The notes below the pieces were generated by a model. That model was not told the DNA's origin, searched no databases, and saw nothing but the letters and a program-made list of their open reading frames with translations. A stretch of DNA of 64,000 bases from Helicobacter turcicus (GTDB taxonomy: Bacteria; Campylobacterota; Campylobacteria; Campylobacterales; Helicobacteraceae): contig NZ_JAIGYQ010000001.1 of assembly GCF_019711685.1 (NCBI RefSeq), positions 186,001 to 250,000 on the forward strand, written 5' to 3'. Below are positions 9,532 through 19,631 of this stretch, piece by piece. Position numbers and translations under genes: made by a program. Numbering within the stretch: the first letter of the stretch is position 1; every line of letters begins with the position of its first letter.

Positions 9532-9918
9532 TTATTTGCGTTCAACTTCCACATCAACATTACTATGTCCTGTTTGATTTAAGATTCCAATAAGCTTTAC
9601 AAATTGCTCAAAATAGCTTTTTTGGTCTCCACGTAAAAGAATTGACGTCTCTTTTGGAAGTTTAGAAAGTTCTATTTTCACGCCCTCTAAATCCATTTCT
9701 TTACCATCAAAATAATAATTCCCTTGTGCATCAATAGTAATCTCAATGCTTTTTTTACTTTTTGAAATCTCTTGTGAGCCTTGCGCTTGTGGAATAGCAA
9801 TAGGAATCTTTCCTTGCGCAATAAATGTCGCACTTGTTAGCACAATCACTAATAAAACAAGCATAATATCAATAAAAGGGACAATATTAATCGTATCCAT
9901 ACGTCTAAAACGTTTCAT
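9532..9918 (-). CDS. exbD: ExbD/TolR-family energy-transduction protein
   Basis: 128 residues: short cytoplasmic N-terminus (MKRFRRMDTINIVPFID), one membrane helix (IDIMLVLLVIVLTSATFI) with the conserved aspartate of the FIDIMLVLL motif, then a periplasmic domain. With ExbB it uses the proton gradient to drive TonB-dependent uptake across the outer membrane. The frame extends 11 codons upstream, but the family start is MKRFRRMD, and its ATG at 9918 overlaps the exbB stop as ATGA. No TonB gene follows; instead the operon continues into the ZorA/B-like genes. A second TolR-type paralogue lies at 45890. Confidence 0.88.
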   Translation of the reverse strand: MKRFRRMDTINIVPFIDIMLVLLVIVLTSATFIAQGKIPIAIPQAQGSQEISKSKKSIEITIDAQGNYYFDGKEMDLEGVKIELSKLPKETSILLRGDQKSYFEQFVKLIGILNQTGHSNVDVEVERK

Positions 9919-10349
9919 TGTTTGCCTTCTTTTTCTTGTAATATCTCCCATTGTGCTACTAACACTTCACTTTTGCGCATTAAAAGATTATAAAATACAA
10001 TGCTAGGAATTGCTACAAGCAATCCACCTGCTGTTGCTTGTAAAGCAAGTGCTAATCCTGTCATAATGCTTGAAGTATCCACTATTCCAGATTGCCCAAG
10101 TTGCACAAAAGTCAAAATAATTCCAAAGACTGTGCCCAAAAGTCCTACATAAGGAGCGTTTGAACCAATAGTGGCAATGAGTGTTAGATTTTTGGACAAG
10201 TCAATCTCTAGCTCGGTTTTATTAGAATATAACACAAGTTTAATATAATGATAAAACAATAAACGCTCAATGCTCGCCCAAAGTGCTATGATACTCATTA
10301 ACACCAAAACTCCAATCACTCCGTATTCAACCATTTCTTTTAGTGGCAC
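9915..10349 (-). CDS. exbB: ExbB/TolQ-family proton channel protein
   Basis: 144 residues with three membrane helices: ~10-32, ~60-85 (NAPYVGLLGTVFGIILTF) and ~95-122 (GLALALQATAGGLLVAIPSIVF). The TVFGI and ATAGGL-AIP segments are the family signatures. Start is GTG at 10349 with AAGGAAG five bases upstream. It is the short ExbB form typical of Helicobacter. It follows smpB by ten bases and overlaps exbD, so ExbB and ExbD are made together. It provides the channel for TonB energisation in the inner membrane. Confidence 0.88.
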   Translation of the reverse strand: MPLKEMVEYGVIGVLVLMSIIALWASIERLLFYHYIKLVLYSNKTELEIDLSKNLTLIATIGSNAPYVGLLGTVFGIILTFVQLGQSGIVDTSSIMTGLALALQATAGGLLVAIPSIVFYNLLMRKSEVLVAQWEILQEKEGKQ

Positions 10350-10359
10350 TTTTTCTTCC

Positions 10360-10821
10360 TTACCTTAATTTTTGCATTTCTTTTAGACTTTGCGCAATTT
10401 CACGTTTTTGAATCTTTTCTTTCAAACTCTCGCGTTTATCGTGGAGATTCTTGCCCTTAGCAAGAGCAATTTCAAGCTTTGCCTTATTGCGATTATTGAA
10501 ATAAAGCTTGAGAGCTACAATGCTCATTCCTGCAACTTGACTTTTACCAAAGAGTTTATCAATTTCTTTGCGGTGTAATAAAAGCTTACGTGGGCGCTTT
10601 TCATCGGGCTTGTAATATAGGTTTGTTGTAGCAAGTGTTGCGATATGAGCTTGAAATAAAAATGCCTCTCCATTAACAATTTTTACAAAGCTGTCTTTTA
10701 GATTGACCCTCCCAACACGGATTGCCTTTACCTCGCTTCCTTGCAATGCAATTCCAGCTTCTAACTTCTCTAAAATAAAAAAGTCAAAGGTTGCTTTTTT
10801 ATTTGTTGCGACAATTTTCAT
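10360..10821 (-). CDS. smpB: SsrA-binding protein SmpB
   Basis: 153 residues, normal length. It binds tmRNA and brings it to stalled ribosomes for trans-translation. The N-terminal [24 protein letters not shown] and [10 protein letters not shown] motifs and the basic C-terminal tail ([20 protein letters not shown]) are characteristic. The ATG at 10821 overlaps the ispE stop as ATGA. The tmRNA gene itself was not seen in the window. Confidence 0.95.
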   Translation of the reverse strand: MKIVATNKKATFDFFILEKLEAGIALQGSEVKAIRVGRVNLKDSFVKIVNGEAFLFQAHIATLATTNLYYKPDEKRPRKLLLHRKEIDKLFGKSQVAGMSIVALKLYFNNRNKAKLEIALAKGKNLHDKRESLKEKIQKREIAQSLKEMQKLR

Positions 10822-11672
10822 TGCGCTTCCTTATGTTTAGCTGCATACTCTATTGCATTGCATTTCTTCCAAAAACAACTTCCGCTACCACTTAAAAATA
10901 CACCTTTTTGGCAATAAGATTCCAACTCTGAATGCAATCTTAATAATGGTTTTAGTAAGTCGTTATTACTAAAAGCATTATTATTTAAAATCTCTGCATT
11001 GCTTTTTTGTAGCCAAGATTCCATTTGAGTTTGCACAATCGCACTTGTGCTATAAAATTCTTTTGCATACAATCTAAAAACTTCTGCTGTGCTACAATGC
11101 ACATTAGGTGTAATAACCTCTATATCAAATTTAGATTCTGCATTATAAGGCGTGATAATCTCTCCTCTACCTTCCACATTAGCAAGTTCCAAATCGCTAA
11201 TAAAAAACGGAACATCACTCCCAACTTTCGCACCAATTTCCATTAGAGTCGCCTTATCTAACCCCAAATTTAGCTCACGATTAACAACTTGCAAAAAACA
11301 TGCTGCATTAGAGCTTCCTCCGCCTAGTCCGCCGCCACTTGGAATTTTTTTTTGCACGACAATTTGCGTATGATTTAGTGCTTTTACTTGTTCTTTGCTC
11401 ACATAGGGCAAAAGCACAATAAACGCCTTATAAATTGTGTTTTGCTCTGTTAAACAATCAAAATCACCTACAAGACTAAATTCTTTTGCATTAAAATTAA
11501 ATCCTAACGTATCATACAATGATGCAACACGCATAAAACGTGATTGCAAGAGATGATAAGAAGTGTTATTAATCTGTGTTTTTCCAACAATTTTTAAAAA
11601 TAAATTGATTTTTGCATACGATTTAGCCACCACAGAGCAAACTTCTAATTGAGAGTCTAGATCAAAAGGCAT
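10818..11672 (-). CDS. ispE: 4-diphosphocytidyl-2-C-methyl-D-erythritol kinase
   Basis: 284 residues, GHMP kinase family. It phosphorylates CDP-methylerythritol in the MEP pathway to isoprenoids. Visible: [11 protein letters not shown] at the N-terminus, the ATP-binding [15 protein letters not shown] loop (~108-122) and the C-terminal [12 protein letters not shown] motif. The ATG at 11672 overlaps the csrA stop by one base. A run of nine A in the coding strand (11345-11353) immediately precedes the GHMP loop, at codons QKKIP. It is intact here. Confidence 0.94.
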   Translation of the reverse strand: MPFDLDSQLEVCSVVAKSYAKINLFLKIVGKTQINNTSYHLLQSRFMRVASLYDTLGFNFNAKEFSLVGDFDCLTEQNTIYKAFIVLLPYVSKEQVKALNHTQIVVQKKIPSGGGLGGGSSNAACFLQVVNRELNLGLDKATLMEIGAKVGSDVPFFISDLELANVEGRGEIITPYNAESKFDIEVITPNVHCSTAEVFRLYAKEFYSTSAIVQTQMESWLQKSNAEILNNNAFSNNDLLKPLLRLHSELESYCQKGVFLSGSGSCFWKKCNAIEYAAKHKEAQ

Positions 11673-11902
11673 TAAATTTTCTTTTTAATGCGAGAGAGTT
11701 GATTAAGCGCAATTTCACTATGTTGGAGAGATTTTTTATTTTCTTCTTGAACAGCAATCTTTAGCTCTTCACGCAAGATCAACATTTCAGGAGGAGCTTC
11801 AAAACCGAGTTTCACACTACCTTTATCAATGCTAATTACTTTAATTTTTATGGAATCTCCAATGGTAATGCACTCATTTTCTTTTCTTGATAATATCAAC
11901 AT
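11672..11902 (-). CDS. csrA: Carbon storage regulator CsrA
   Basis: 76 residues. It is an RNA-binding post-transcriptional regulator that blocks ribosome sites with GGA motifs. The N-terminal [20 protein letters not shown] is the invariant beta-strand; the [10 protein letters not shown] core and the AVQEEN segment follow. In Helicobacter CsrA affects motility, stress response and virulence gene expression. It overlaps the end of truB by seven bases and ispE by one, so it is embedded in the operon. Confidence 0.95.
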   Translation of the reverse strand: MLILSRKENECITIGDSIKIKVISIDKGSVKLGFEAPPEMLILREELKIAVQEENKKSLQHSEIALNQLSRIKKKI

Positions 11903-12738
11903 AAAGGAATCCTATTTGCCAAGTATTGCACACTTTCATTTTTGCTTGAAATTATAGAGAAAAAATCCTCAAATTGCACTATATATTTTGTATTTTCAGA
12001 AATTTTAAGCAGTTTTGGATTAAATTTTTTACCATTTTCAATACAATTGCGCATTTTAAAATCTCCACGCAAATCAATTCTAGTAAAGGGCAGAATCTCT
12101 AAAGGGTTTAATGCTCTCTCTTCTTTAAAACACAATCCCCCCTCACTCTCACGTTCCAAATAGCTTAAACTCCCAATACAACCTAATTTTTCTGCAATTA
12201 GCGCACCCAAAGAACGGATATACGCTCCCTCGCTCACAGCGGTTCTAAAACTAATAAAAGGATGAGAATAGTTTAAAAATTCTATCTTAAATACTTGCAT
12301 TGTTTGCTCTTTTAAACCCTCTTTTAGTATCTCTAATTTGCCATTTCTAGCAAATTCATAAGCCTTTTTTCCATTAATTTTCTTTGCGCTAAAGTTAGGT
12401 GGCACAAAGCGCACTTCACCTAAAAAACTCTGCAACACTTCTCTAACCTTACTTTCATCTAAAGGCATAGTTTTTTGCACATTGCGGACATTTTCTAAAT
12501 CCAAAGAATCGCTTTGTAATCCCAACCAAAGTGTGGCTTTATAGACTTTTGGAGATTTTTGCAAAAAGTGAAAAAGCTTTGTGTATTGCCCAAATGCCAC
12601 AACTAGCACCCCACATGCAAAAGGATCTAAGATTCCGCTAAACCCAGCTTTTTTAACATTGTATTTACGTTTTAACTTACTTAAAAAAACATTTGAAGAG
12701 ATAAAAAGTGGTTTTTTTGCAACAAAAATTCTATTCAA
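11896..12738 (-). CDS. truB: tRNA pseudouridine(55) synthase TruB
   Basis: 280 residues. It converts U55 of tRNAs to pseudouridine. The catalytic aspartate is in [17 protein letters not shown] (family GTLDPxAxGVL; here ILDP). The downstream [17 protein letters not shown] segment is the family's YIR..R.L/G motif. Start is TTG at 12738 with AAGGAT seven bases upstream; no ATG lies nearby. It is probably the first gene of the ten-gene minus-strand operon running to 4166. Slightly short at the C-terminus, as usual in epsilonproteobacteria. Confidence 0.92.
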   Translation of the reverse strand: MNRIFVAKKPLFISSNVFLSKLKRKYNVKKAGFSGILDPFACGVLVVAFGQYTKLFHFLQKSPKVYKATLWLGLQSDSLDLENVRNVQKTMPLDESKVREVLQSFLGEVRFVPPNFSAKKINGKKAYEFARNGKLEILKEGLKEQTMQVFKIEFLNYSHPFISFRTAVSEGAYIRSLGALIAEKLGCIGSLSYLERESEGGLCFKEERALNPLEILPFTRIDLRGDFKMRNCIENGKKFNPKLLKISENTKYIVQFEDFFSIISSKNESVQYLANRIPLC

Positions 12739-12775
12739 GTTTCAATCCTTAATACATTTACCTTAATAATTTTGC

Positions 12776-12781
12776 TAGAAT
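12776..12781 (+). promoter_or_regulatory. Candidate extended -10 for the lipoprotein/hypD genes
   Basis: TGC-TAGAAT on the plus strand, 24 bases before the start at 12805. It lies in the 66-base gap to the divergent truB. Confidence 0.4.
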
Positions 12782-12804
12782 TTAAATTTTTAAAAAGAGG
12801 TGTA

Positions 12805-13239
12805 ATGCAAGGTAGAATCTTAACATTTTTTATTTTAACTTTAGTGCTTTTTGTGTTTTCTAGTTGCTCTAAACCCTTAGCAAACAATAATTTTCCTTAC
12901 CCAAAAATCGCCTATATAGAAACTAAAAATTCAAATGTAATCCCCTCTATCTTTGCAGAAACCTTTATTAATCGCTTTAAGATTCTCTATGAAAAAACAC
13001 CAAATCCAAACCTTAAGGAATTGCGGTTTTACTTTAGCAATTATGCAAACGACAGCGAAGATTTTTGGATTCCAACTTTTAGTTTTACCCCTAGTTATCA
13101 CTTAACACTAAATACACAAGTTATTTATCATAGCTACACACAAAATTTCACACAAAGTTACACCATACCAATAACGACTTTCAATCCTCCATATGCACAA
13201 GATTTTGATGGAATCTTGCGTAAAATCTTGGAACAATAA
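12805..13239 (+). CDS. Lipoprotein of unknown function
   Basis: 144 residues from the ATG at 12805, which has AAGAGG five bases upstream; an earlier in-frame start adds a non-signal extension and is disfavoured. The N-terminus is a lipoprotein signal peptide: basic MQGR, hydrophobic ILTFFILTLVLFVF and lipobox FSSC. The mature part shows no motif I recognise; it is rich in Asn, Tyr, Phe and Thr and likely beta-stranded. Nine bases separate it from hypD, so the two are probably co-transcribed, though no functional tie is known. Confidence 0.8.
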   Translation: MQGRILTFFILTLVLFVFSSCSKPLANNNFPYPKIAYIETKNSNVIPSIFAETFINRFKILYEKTPNPNLKELRFYFSNYANDSEDFWIPTFSFTPSYHLTLNTQVIYHSYTQNFTQSYTIPITTFNPPYAQDFDGILRKILEQ

Positions 13240-13248
13240 AGGCAAAAT

Positions 13249-14370
13249 ATGCAGAAAAATCCCTATATTGATATTTACCGCGATAGTCATAAAATTAAAC
13301 GTGTTTTTAATGCATTAAATGCACTTAGCAAATCCCTAAAAAAACCTCTAAAAATTATGGAAGTGTGTGGCGGACATACGCATACGATTATGAAATACGC
13401 GCTACCTGCCTTGCTTCCAGAGAATGTTGAGTTTGTGCATGGACCCGGTTGCCCCGTGTGCGTTATGCCAAAAAACCGCATTGACTGCGCTTACCAAATT
13501 GCTAAAATTCAAGATGTGATTTTAGTAACACTAGGAGATATGATAAAAGTTCCCGGAAGTTATGGAAGCTTACAAAATGCTCGTGCTAGTGGGCTTGATG
13601 TGCGTTTTGTCTATTCTCCTTTAGATGTGCTAAAAATTGCTAAAGAAAATCCAACTAAGCGCGTGGTGTATTTTGCCATTGGTTTTGAGACAACAACACC
13701 CATGAGTGCTGCACTCTTAGAACGTACCATTAACGAAAAGCTAAAAAATATTCTCTTGCACATAAATCATGTTTTAGTGCCGCCACCACTACACGCAATT
13801 TTAAGCGCAAAGGATTGTCAAATCAACGCGCTTCTAGCACCATCACATGTAAGCGTTATCACAGGCTCTAAAATCTATGAGCCTTTATTAGAGTGCTACC
13901 AGATTCCAATTGTTGTGTGTGGTTTTGAACCTTTAGATGTTGGTGAGAGTTTGCTAAGCATTCTCAAACAAACAATAGAAGGCATTCCAAAGGTAGAAAC
14001 ACAATACGCACGTTCTGTTACAGCAGAAGGAAATCCTAAAGCCCAGCAACTCGTAGAAAAATATTTCACACTAGATTCTAGCTTTTTTTGGCGTGGTTTG
14101 GGTGAGATTGCGCACTCTTCTTTGCGACTAAAAGACGAATATGCGCACTATGATGCAAGTGTAGTGCTTAAAGAGTATTTAGGCGGAATCCCAAAAGACG
14201 ACCATAAAAACTGCCTATGTGGTGAAATTTTAAAAGGAAATAAAAAGCCCTACGATTGCAAACTTTTTAGCAAAGCCTGCAACCCACAAAATCCACTTGG
14301 TAGCTGTATGGTAAGTAGCGAAGGTGCTTGTGCAGCGTATTATAGGTATCAAGGAATTAGCGCGTCTTAA
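13249..14370 (+). CDS. hypD: Hydrogenase maturation protein HypD
   Basis: 373 residues. With HypC it assembles the Fe(CN)2CO unit of [NiFe] hydrogenase. Visible motifs are VCGGHTHTIMKYALP (~41-55), HGPGCPVCVMP (~64-74), the GFETTTP stretch, and the C-terminal cysteine cluster that holds the [4Fe-4S] centre (NCLCGEILKG, CKLF, CNPQNPLGSCM). All expected cysteines appear present. The other hyp genes and the hydrogenase are not in this window. The ATG follows AAGG within eight bases. Confidence 0.96.
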   Translation: MQKNPYIDIYRDSHKIKRVFNALNALSKSLKKPLKIMEVCGGHTHTIMKYALPALLPENVEFVHGPGCPVCVMPKNRIDCAYQIAKIQDVILVTLGDMIKVPGSYGSLQNARASGLDVRFVYSPLDVLKIAKENPTKRVVYFAIGFETTTPMSAALLERTINEKLKNILLHINHVLVPPPLHAILSAKDCQINALLAPSHVSVITGSKIYEPLLECYQIPIVVCGFEPLDVGESLLSILKQTIEGIPKVETQYARSVTAEGNPKAQQLVEKYFTLDSSFFWRGLGEIAHSSLRLKDEYAHYDASVVLKEYLGGIPKDDHKNCLCGEILKGNKKPYDCKLFSKACNPQNPLGSCMVSSEGACAAYYRYQGISAS

Positions 14371-16028
14371 TGTATCCTTTTTTGTTTGATTGCGCACAAA
14401 ATTATCTTCAATATCTTACTGCCTTCGATAAAGGATACGAAAAGGTAAAAATTAGAAGTATCAAGCAGGATATTTTTGGATTGTGTGTGCAATTAGAATC
14501 CAAACCTAAAAGCTTAGAGACTCTAGCCTTACGCACAAATTTTGAGGAGTATTTGCTAGGAGATAATAAGAGTGAGATTAGTATTTCTGCTTATGATGAG
14601 CGCACAAAAACATTACATTTAAATGTAGAATCTAATTTACGCAATACCCTATTTGCACAAAAAGATTCTATTATGCTTATCTCTGATTTGCGCTTTTTAG
14701 TTCAAAATATAATCAACTTCTACTCCCAAGAATATCCCCTTTCTCTGCCAAAGAATGCTCCAGATTTTATGCCAGATATTGCCTCTTTACAAGATTTACC
14801 AACACCCCCACACGCCGAGCAGTTGCGTGCATTGCATGGAATCTTTTCTAATCCCTTTTGCTATATTTGGGGACCAGCAGGAAGTGGCAAAACAAAAGTT
14901 GTGCTACTCTATGCCCTAGCCTTTTATCTTAAACAAGGGCAGAAAATTGCAATTTTAGCACCTACAAATAATGCGTTAGAACAATGCCTAAAGACTCTAT
15001 TAACTAGCCTAAGAGACATTGGATTAAACACAGATGGAATTTTGCGCTTAGGGTCTCCTACGCAATGCTTTATGGAGAACTTTCCACAAAATTGCGAACA
15101 AATTCCTTTAGAGAAAAATGTCTCAAGTAATTTTTATAAAAAATCCCTATCTAAAGCCCAAATTCTTGCAATGACCCTAGATACTTTCTTACATCGCGTA
15201 GATTTGCAAACCTTAGATTTTAAGCATTTTTTTATAGATGAAGCCGCTTTTGCACCTTTAATTAAGATTCTACCTTTATGTGCGTTTAATAAGCCAATCA
15301 CTCTGCTAGGCGACCATAAGCAACTCCAGCCCATTAGTGCCTTAAACCCACAAGACTCTAAAACTCCGCTATGGAATCTCTCAAAATTTTGGAGTTTCTC
15401 TGCACTATTTTTGGAATCTTTTTTTAAACTTGGTAAAACATTAAATTCTAAAGACCCCAAAGATACGCCACAAATTTCACATATATTCACTCTTAGCCAA
15501 ACTTACCGCTATGGTGATAATTTAGCAAAACTCCTAGATAGCTATATCTACAAAAACGGCTTACAAGGACACAAAGCACACACGCATTTATATTACCTTG
15601 ATATTACAAGCTTACAAAAAATAGAATCCAAAATTGAGCGCACAAATCCCCTTGAAGCAACACTATGTTGCACTCTTGCAAAGGATTTTATAGCAAAAGA
15701 CTTAGATTTTGCGATTCTTACACCCTTTGTTAATCAAAGGCAACTTATTTTAAAAACAATGCCGCACCTTTATAGCAAGGAATGTGTGCTAACTATCCAC
15801 GCAGCACAAGGACAAGAATTTGATTATGTGATTTTCTCCCCTGTAATTTTGCATTATCATCTTAATAATTCTAAAAATCAAAGTGCGCTTTTTGCTCTAA
15901 ATGTAGCACTCTCACGCGCAAGAAAGGAGATTATTATTGTGTGCGATAAAAGTTATTGGCTAAAGTTCAAAGGGCAGTTTTTAAGTGATTTAATCGCAAT
16001 TGCAAAGCCTTACACACCAATTACTTAA
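14370..16028 (+). CDS. Superfamily 1 (Upf1/Dna2-like) helicase
   Basis: 552 residues. Motifs in order: Walker A WGPAGSGKTK (~167), Ia ILAPTNNALEQ, II FFIDEAAFAPL (DEAA), III LLGDHKQLQP, IV LSQTYRYGDN, V TIHAAQGQEFDYVIF and VI NVALSRARKEIIIV. This is the complete Upf1-like set for a 5'-3' DNA or RNA helicase. The ~150-residue N-terminus has no recognised domain. The ATG overlaps the hypD stop by one base (TAATG). A role in DNA repair or RNA turnover cannot be told apart from sequence alone. Confidence 0.85.
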   Translation: MYPFLFDCAQNYLQYLTAFDKGYEKVKIRSIKQDIFGLCVQLESKPKSLETLALRTNFEEYLLGDNKSEISISAYDERTKTLHLNVESNLRNTLFAQKDSIMLISDLRFLVQNIINFYSQEYPLSLPKNAPDFMPDIASLQDLPTPPHAEQLRALHGIFSNPFCYIWGPAGSGKTKVVLLYALAFYLKQGQKIAILAPTNNALEQCLKTLLTSLRDIGLNTDGILRLGSPTQCFMENFPQNCEQIPLEKNVSSNFYKKSLSKAQILAMTLDTFLHRVDLQTLDFKHFFIDEAAFAPLIKILPLCAFNKPITLLGDHKQLQPISALNPQDSKTPLWNLSKFWSFSALFLESFFKLGKTLNSKDPKDTPQISHIFTLSQTYRYGDNLAKLLDSYIYKNGLQGHKAHTHLYYLDITSLQKIESKIERTNPLEATLCCTLAKDFIAKDLDFAILTPFVNQRQLILKTMPHLYSKECVLTIHAAQGQEFDYVIFSPVILHYHLNNSKNQSALFALNVALSRARKEIIIVCDKSYWLKFKGQFLSDLIAIAKPYTPIT

Positions 16029-16046
16029 GATTATTCTAATTTTAGG

Positions 16047-16052
16047 TATAAT
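16047..16052 (+). promoter_or_regulatory. -10 box for the UPF0323 lipoprotein gene
   Basis: TATAAT, 26 bases before the ATG at 16079, inside the 50-base gap after the helicase gene. No -35 match. Confidence 0.55.
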
Positions 16053-16078
16053 TTTCACAAAATTTTCAGGAGAATGCA

Positions 16079-16711
16079 ATGCAAAAATACTTAAAAAAAA
16101 TTTCAGACCCCAAAATTACAGGTGCTTTTAGCAAAAGTGGCTTAGGGCTTGTTGCAATTTTACTAATCACAGGCTGCAATTCAAATGAGCAAAATCAAAC
16201 ACAACAAAGCGGAATCACAGAAGCCACCAAAAAAGGCGCAACCGTTACAATTGAGCAACAGCCCGATGGAAGTTATAAAATTTTAGATGAAGTTCCAAGT
16301 GCGCAAACACGCGTTATTTTACGCGAAAAAGATGGCAATGAGCGCATTTTAAGTCAAGAAGAGATTAATAAAATTATTGCTGAAGAATCTAAGAAAATTG
16401 ATGAAGGCACTTCACAGCTTACAAATCCAACAGGAGGTGGATTATCTCTAGGAGAGACAATTCTAGCAAGTGCAGCAGGGGCGATTCTTGGAAGCTGGAT
16501 TGGAAGTAAGCTTTTTAATAATCAAAACTTTCAAAACCAACAACGTTCAACTTATAAAACACCTCAAGCTTATGAACGTTCTCAAAATTCCTTTAATCGC
16601 TCTAGTGCTACCTCTAACACAGGACGTAGCGGATTTTATTCTCCCAATAACACAGGCACACAAAATCGCTCAAGTAGCACCGGTGGAACAACAAGCAGTT
16701 ATGGAGGTTAA
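16079..16711 (+). CDS. UPF0323 family lipoprotein
   Basis: 210 residues. After a 23-residue basic start ([17 protein letters not shown]) comes a hydrophobic stretch and a lipobox ending LLITGC. The mature part contains a Gly/Ala membrane-like segment ([19 protein letters not shown]) and a Ser/Thr/Gly/Asn-rich tail. It fits the Helicobacter/Campylobacter UPF0323 lipoprotein family; function unknown. AGGAG precedes the ATG by six bases. Placement just before a GSP-synthase-family gene is the arrangement I recall from H. pylori. Confidence 0.88.
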   Translation: MQKYLKKISDPKITGAFSKSGLGLVAILLITGCNSNEQNQTQQSGITEATKKGATVTIEQQPDGSYKILDEVPSAQTRVILREKDGNERILSQEEINKIIAEESKKIDEGTSQLTNPTGGGLSLGETILASAAGAILGSWIGSKLFNNQNFQNQQRSTYKTPQAYERSQNSFNRSSATSNTGRSGFYSPNNTGTQNRSSSTGGTTSSYGG

Positions 16712-16714
16712 GTA

Positions 16715-17884
16715 ATGCATATTTTACAAGCACAACCCCTAAGCAATTCTGATTTAGAAGAGTTAGGGTTAGAGTGGCACACAGATACTGATGATACACC
16801 TTATGTTAGCAATGAAATCATAGAGGTTAGTGAGCAAGAGGCGCAAGGATTCTACGAAGCAGCAAATACATTATATGATATGTATGTGGAAGCTGGACAA
16901 TATGTGATTGATAAGAATTTGTTTTTTGAGCTAGGGATTCCTTTTAACCTCATAGAAGCCATTCAAAGAAGTTGGGAAGATGAGGTGCATTGGCATTTGT
17001 ATGGACGTTTTGACTTTGCAGGAGGCTTAGATGGAATTCCTATTAAGCTTTTGGAATTTAATGCAGATACTCCTACAATGGTTTATGAAAGCTCTATTAT
17101 CCAATGGGCTTTGCTTAAGAAAAACGGATTTAATGAATCTTTGCAGTTTAATAGCTTATACGAAGCACTAGGAGATAACTTTAAACGCATGATTACACTA
17201 GGCGATGATATTTCACGTTTTGAAAGCATTTATGAGGGTTGGAAGATTCTATTTTCTAGTATTGCAGGAAGTATTGAAGAAGAGCGCACAATTAAGCTGC
17301 TTGAAGTTATTGCTAAAGAAGTAGGCTTTGGGACGAACTTCTGCTATGCACACCAAGCGCATTTAGATGAACAAAACGGATTAAGTTTTAATGGAGAAAA
17401 TTATGAATTTTGGTTTAAACTTATCCCTTGGGAGAGTATTGCCATTGATGAACCAGAACTTGCACAACTAATTACTGCAATGATTGCTAATAAAAACACG
17501 ATTTTTCTAAATCCTGCTTATACCCTTTTGTTTCAAAGCAAAAGAATGCTTAAGATTTTATGGGATTTATTTCCAAATCACCCCCTACTTTTAGAAACTT
17601 CTTATGAACTCTTAGAAAAGAGACAAGTCAAAAAGCATGCATTTGGCAGAGAGGGAGAGAGCATAAGCATTCTTGATGCACAAGGCAATCCAATCCACAC
17701 ACGAAGCGGAGACTATGGCAATTATCCAGAAATCTATCAAGAGTTTGCCACACAAAATAGCCACAATGGAGCTTTTTATCAGCCCAATGTTTTTTATGCT
17801 TATGAAGCATGTGCTTTAGGATTCCGTAAAGGCGGAGAAATCTTAGATAATATGTCAAAATTCATCGCACATAAAATTAAATAA
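16715..17884 (+). CDS. Glutathionylspermidine synthase family protein (ATP-grasp)
   Basis: 389 residues, matching the single-domain GSP_synth family found in many bacteria, without the amidase half of E. coli Gsp. [44 protein letters not shown] and the late [24 protein letters not shown] are typical. The family ligates a peptide to an amine using ATP, but the substrate of the stand-alone forms is not established. The ATG lies three bases after the UPF0323 stop, with GGAGG inside the end of that gene, so the two are coupled. Confidence 0.88.
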   Translation: MHILQAQPLSNSDLEELGLEWHTDTDDTPYVSNEIIEVSEQEAQGFYEAANTLYDMYVEAGQYVIDKNLFFELGIPFNLIEAIQRSWEDEVHWHLYGRFDFAGGLDGIPIKLLEFNADTPTMVYESSIIQWALLKKNGFNESLQFNSLYEALGDNFKRMITLGDDISRFESIYEGWKILFSSIAGSIEEERTIKLLEVIAKEVGFGTNFCYAHQAHLDEQNGLSFNGENYEFWFKLIPWESIAIDEPELAQLITAMIANKNTIFLNPAYTLLFQSKRMLKILWDLFPNHPLLLETSYELLEKRQVKKHAFGREGESISILDAQGNPIHTRSGDYGNYPEIYQEFATQNSHNGAFYQPNVFYAYEACALGFRKGGEILDNMSKFIAHKIK

Positions 17885-17892
17885 GGAAAATT

Positions 17893-19212
17893 ATGGAATC
17901 TTTAGACAATTTAAACAGCATAAATGATTTTAATATAGCAAAACAAGTCATTCCCGGTGGTGTTAATTCTCCTGTTAGAGCATTTAAAAGCGTAGGTGGC
18001 ACACCACCTTTTATCACTAAAGGCAATGGCGCATATATCACTGATGTAGATAATAACACCTATATTGATTTTGTGCAAAGCTGGGGACCACTTATTTTTG
18101 GGCATTGCGATAAGGATATTGAAAAAGCTGTGATTGAATCAGTTAAAAATGGTCTATCCTTTGGAGCACCAACCCTACTTGAAACTGCACTTGCTAAGGA
18201 AGTGATTAGCCTTGTCGATGGAATTGAAAAAATCCGCTTTGTTTCAAGTGGGACAGAAGCAACAATGAGTGCAATCCGCCTTGCTAGAGCATATACAAAT
18301 AAAGAAGATATTATCAAATTTGAAGGTTGTTATCATGGGCATAGTGATGCACTTTTAGTTTCTGCAGGAAGTGGGTTAGCAACTTTTGGAAATCCTAGCT
18401 CACCGGGTGTTCCAAGCGATTTTACAAAGCACACGCTTATAGCAACTTATAATGATTTAAAAAGCGTAGAGTCTTGCATTGCATTAAGCAATTCCAAAGG
18501 TAGCGGTGTCGCTTGCATAATCCTAGAACCCATTGCTGGAAATATGGGACTCGTGCCTAGTGAATCGGAGTTTTTAGAGGGCTTAAGATTACTCTGCGAT
18601 AAACATGGAATCCTCTTAATTTTAGATGAAGTGATGAGCGGCTTTAGAGCCTCACTTAGTGGCTCACAAAGCTTTTATAAAGTATGTGGTGATTTAACAA
18701 CTTTTGGCAAAGTCATTGGAGGAGGAATGCCTGTTGGAGCATTTGGCGGAAGAGATGATATTATGCGACTCCTCTCCCCTAGTGGTGCAGTCTATCAAGC
18801 AGGAACACTAAGTGGCAATCCTGTGGCAATGCATGCAGGACTTGTGGCTTTGCAAAAATTGCGCACAAATCCTACAATTTATCAACATTTAGAATCTCTA
18901 GCCTTGCAACTTGTCAAGGGACTGCAAGAGATTTGCACTTCTTTTAAGATTCCGCTACAAACTTGTGTACGTGGAAGTATGTTTGGATTCTTCTTTAATG
19001 CAAATCCTGTTAAAAACTTTCAAGACGCACTAAAGAGTGATACAAAAATGTTTGCAGCTTTTCATCAAGGAATGCTAAATGCTGGTGTGTATTTTGCCCC
19101 TTCACAATTTGAAACGGGTTTTATTTGCACAACAATGGATTCCAAACTCATTGACGAAGTTTTAGAAAAAGCGCATAAAGTGTTGCTAGAAATCAGCACT
19201 CACAGGATTTAA
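17893..19212 (+). CDS. hemL: Glutamate-1-semialdehyde 2,1-aminomutase
   Basis: 439 residues. It makes 5-aminolevulinate in the C5 route to haem. PLP lysine K273 in [17 protein letters not shown]-terminal [16 protein letters not shown] and [11 protein letters not shown] are family marks. AAGGAAAATT precedes the ATG at 17893, eight bases after the GSP-family gene. Confidence 0.96.
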   Translation: MESLDNLNSINDFNIAKQVIPGGVNSPVRAFKSVGGTPPFITKGNGAYITDVDNNTYIDFVQSWGPLIFGHCDKDIEKAVIESVKNGLSFGAPTLLETALAKEVISLVDGIEKIRFVSSGTEATMSAIRLARAYTNKEDIIKFEGCYHGHSDALLVSAGSGLATFGNPSSPGVPSDFTKHTLIATYNDLKSVESCIALSNSKGSGVACIILEPIAGNMGLVPSESEFLEGLRLLCDKHGILLILDEVMSGFRASLSGSQSFYKVCGDLTTFGKVIGGGMPVGAFGGRDDIMRLLSPSGAVYQAGTLSGNPVAMHAGLVALQKLRTNPTIYQHLESLALQLVKGLQEICTSFKIPLQTCVRGSMFGFFFNANPVKNFQDALKSDTKMFAAFHQGMLNAGVYFAPSQFETGFICTTMDSKLIDEVLEKAHKVLLEISTHRI

Positions 19213-19223
19213 AGGAATCTAAA

Positions 19224-19631
19224 ATGGAATCCAAAATAGATTCTAAAGAAAAAACAACACAAGAAAAAGAATTCAAGCTAAATCCTAACACAATGGAATC
19301 CAAAGACGATTCCAACCTAAAAAATACGGAATCTACAATAGACGCGCAAGACTTAGAAAATCCACAAGAACTAAAATACAAAGATGCAGTCCTAGCATAT
19401 TCTAACGCCACGCTTGGAATTTCAATGGTGCTAGCAGTGCTAATTGGCATTGGCATAGGTTATGGGTTAGAATCACTTTTTAAAATACGTTGGTTGTTTT
19501 GGTTGGGCGTTGCTTGGGGGGTGTGTGCTGCAATTTTAAATGTTTATAAAGCTTACAAGAGACAAAAAAAAGAATTTGACACTCTAGCAAATGATCCTAA
19601 ATATACCTATTCCAAATACGATGAAGACTAA
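19224..19631 (+). CDS. AtpZ/AtpI-like small membrane protein
   Basis: 135 residues. Two membrane helices (ATLGISMVLAVLIGIGIGYGL and WLFWLGVAWGVCAAILNVY) joined by a short loop with ESLFKIRW fit the AtpZ/AtpI family thought to help assemble or supply ions to F-ATP synthase. The N-terminal ~50 residues are highly charged and carry a small repeat (MESKIDSKEK, MESKDDSNLK). The ATP synthase operon is 27 kb away. It overlaps the next gene by 11 bases. Confidence 0.7.
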   Translation: MESKIDSKEKTTQEKEFKLNPNTMESKDDSNLKNTESTIDAQDLENPQELKYKDAVLAYSNATLGISMVLAVLIGIGIGYGLESLFKIRWLFWLGVAWGVCAAILNVYKAYKRQKKEFDTLANDPKYTYSKYDED

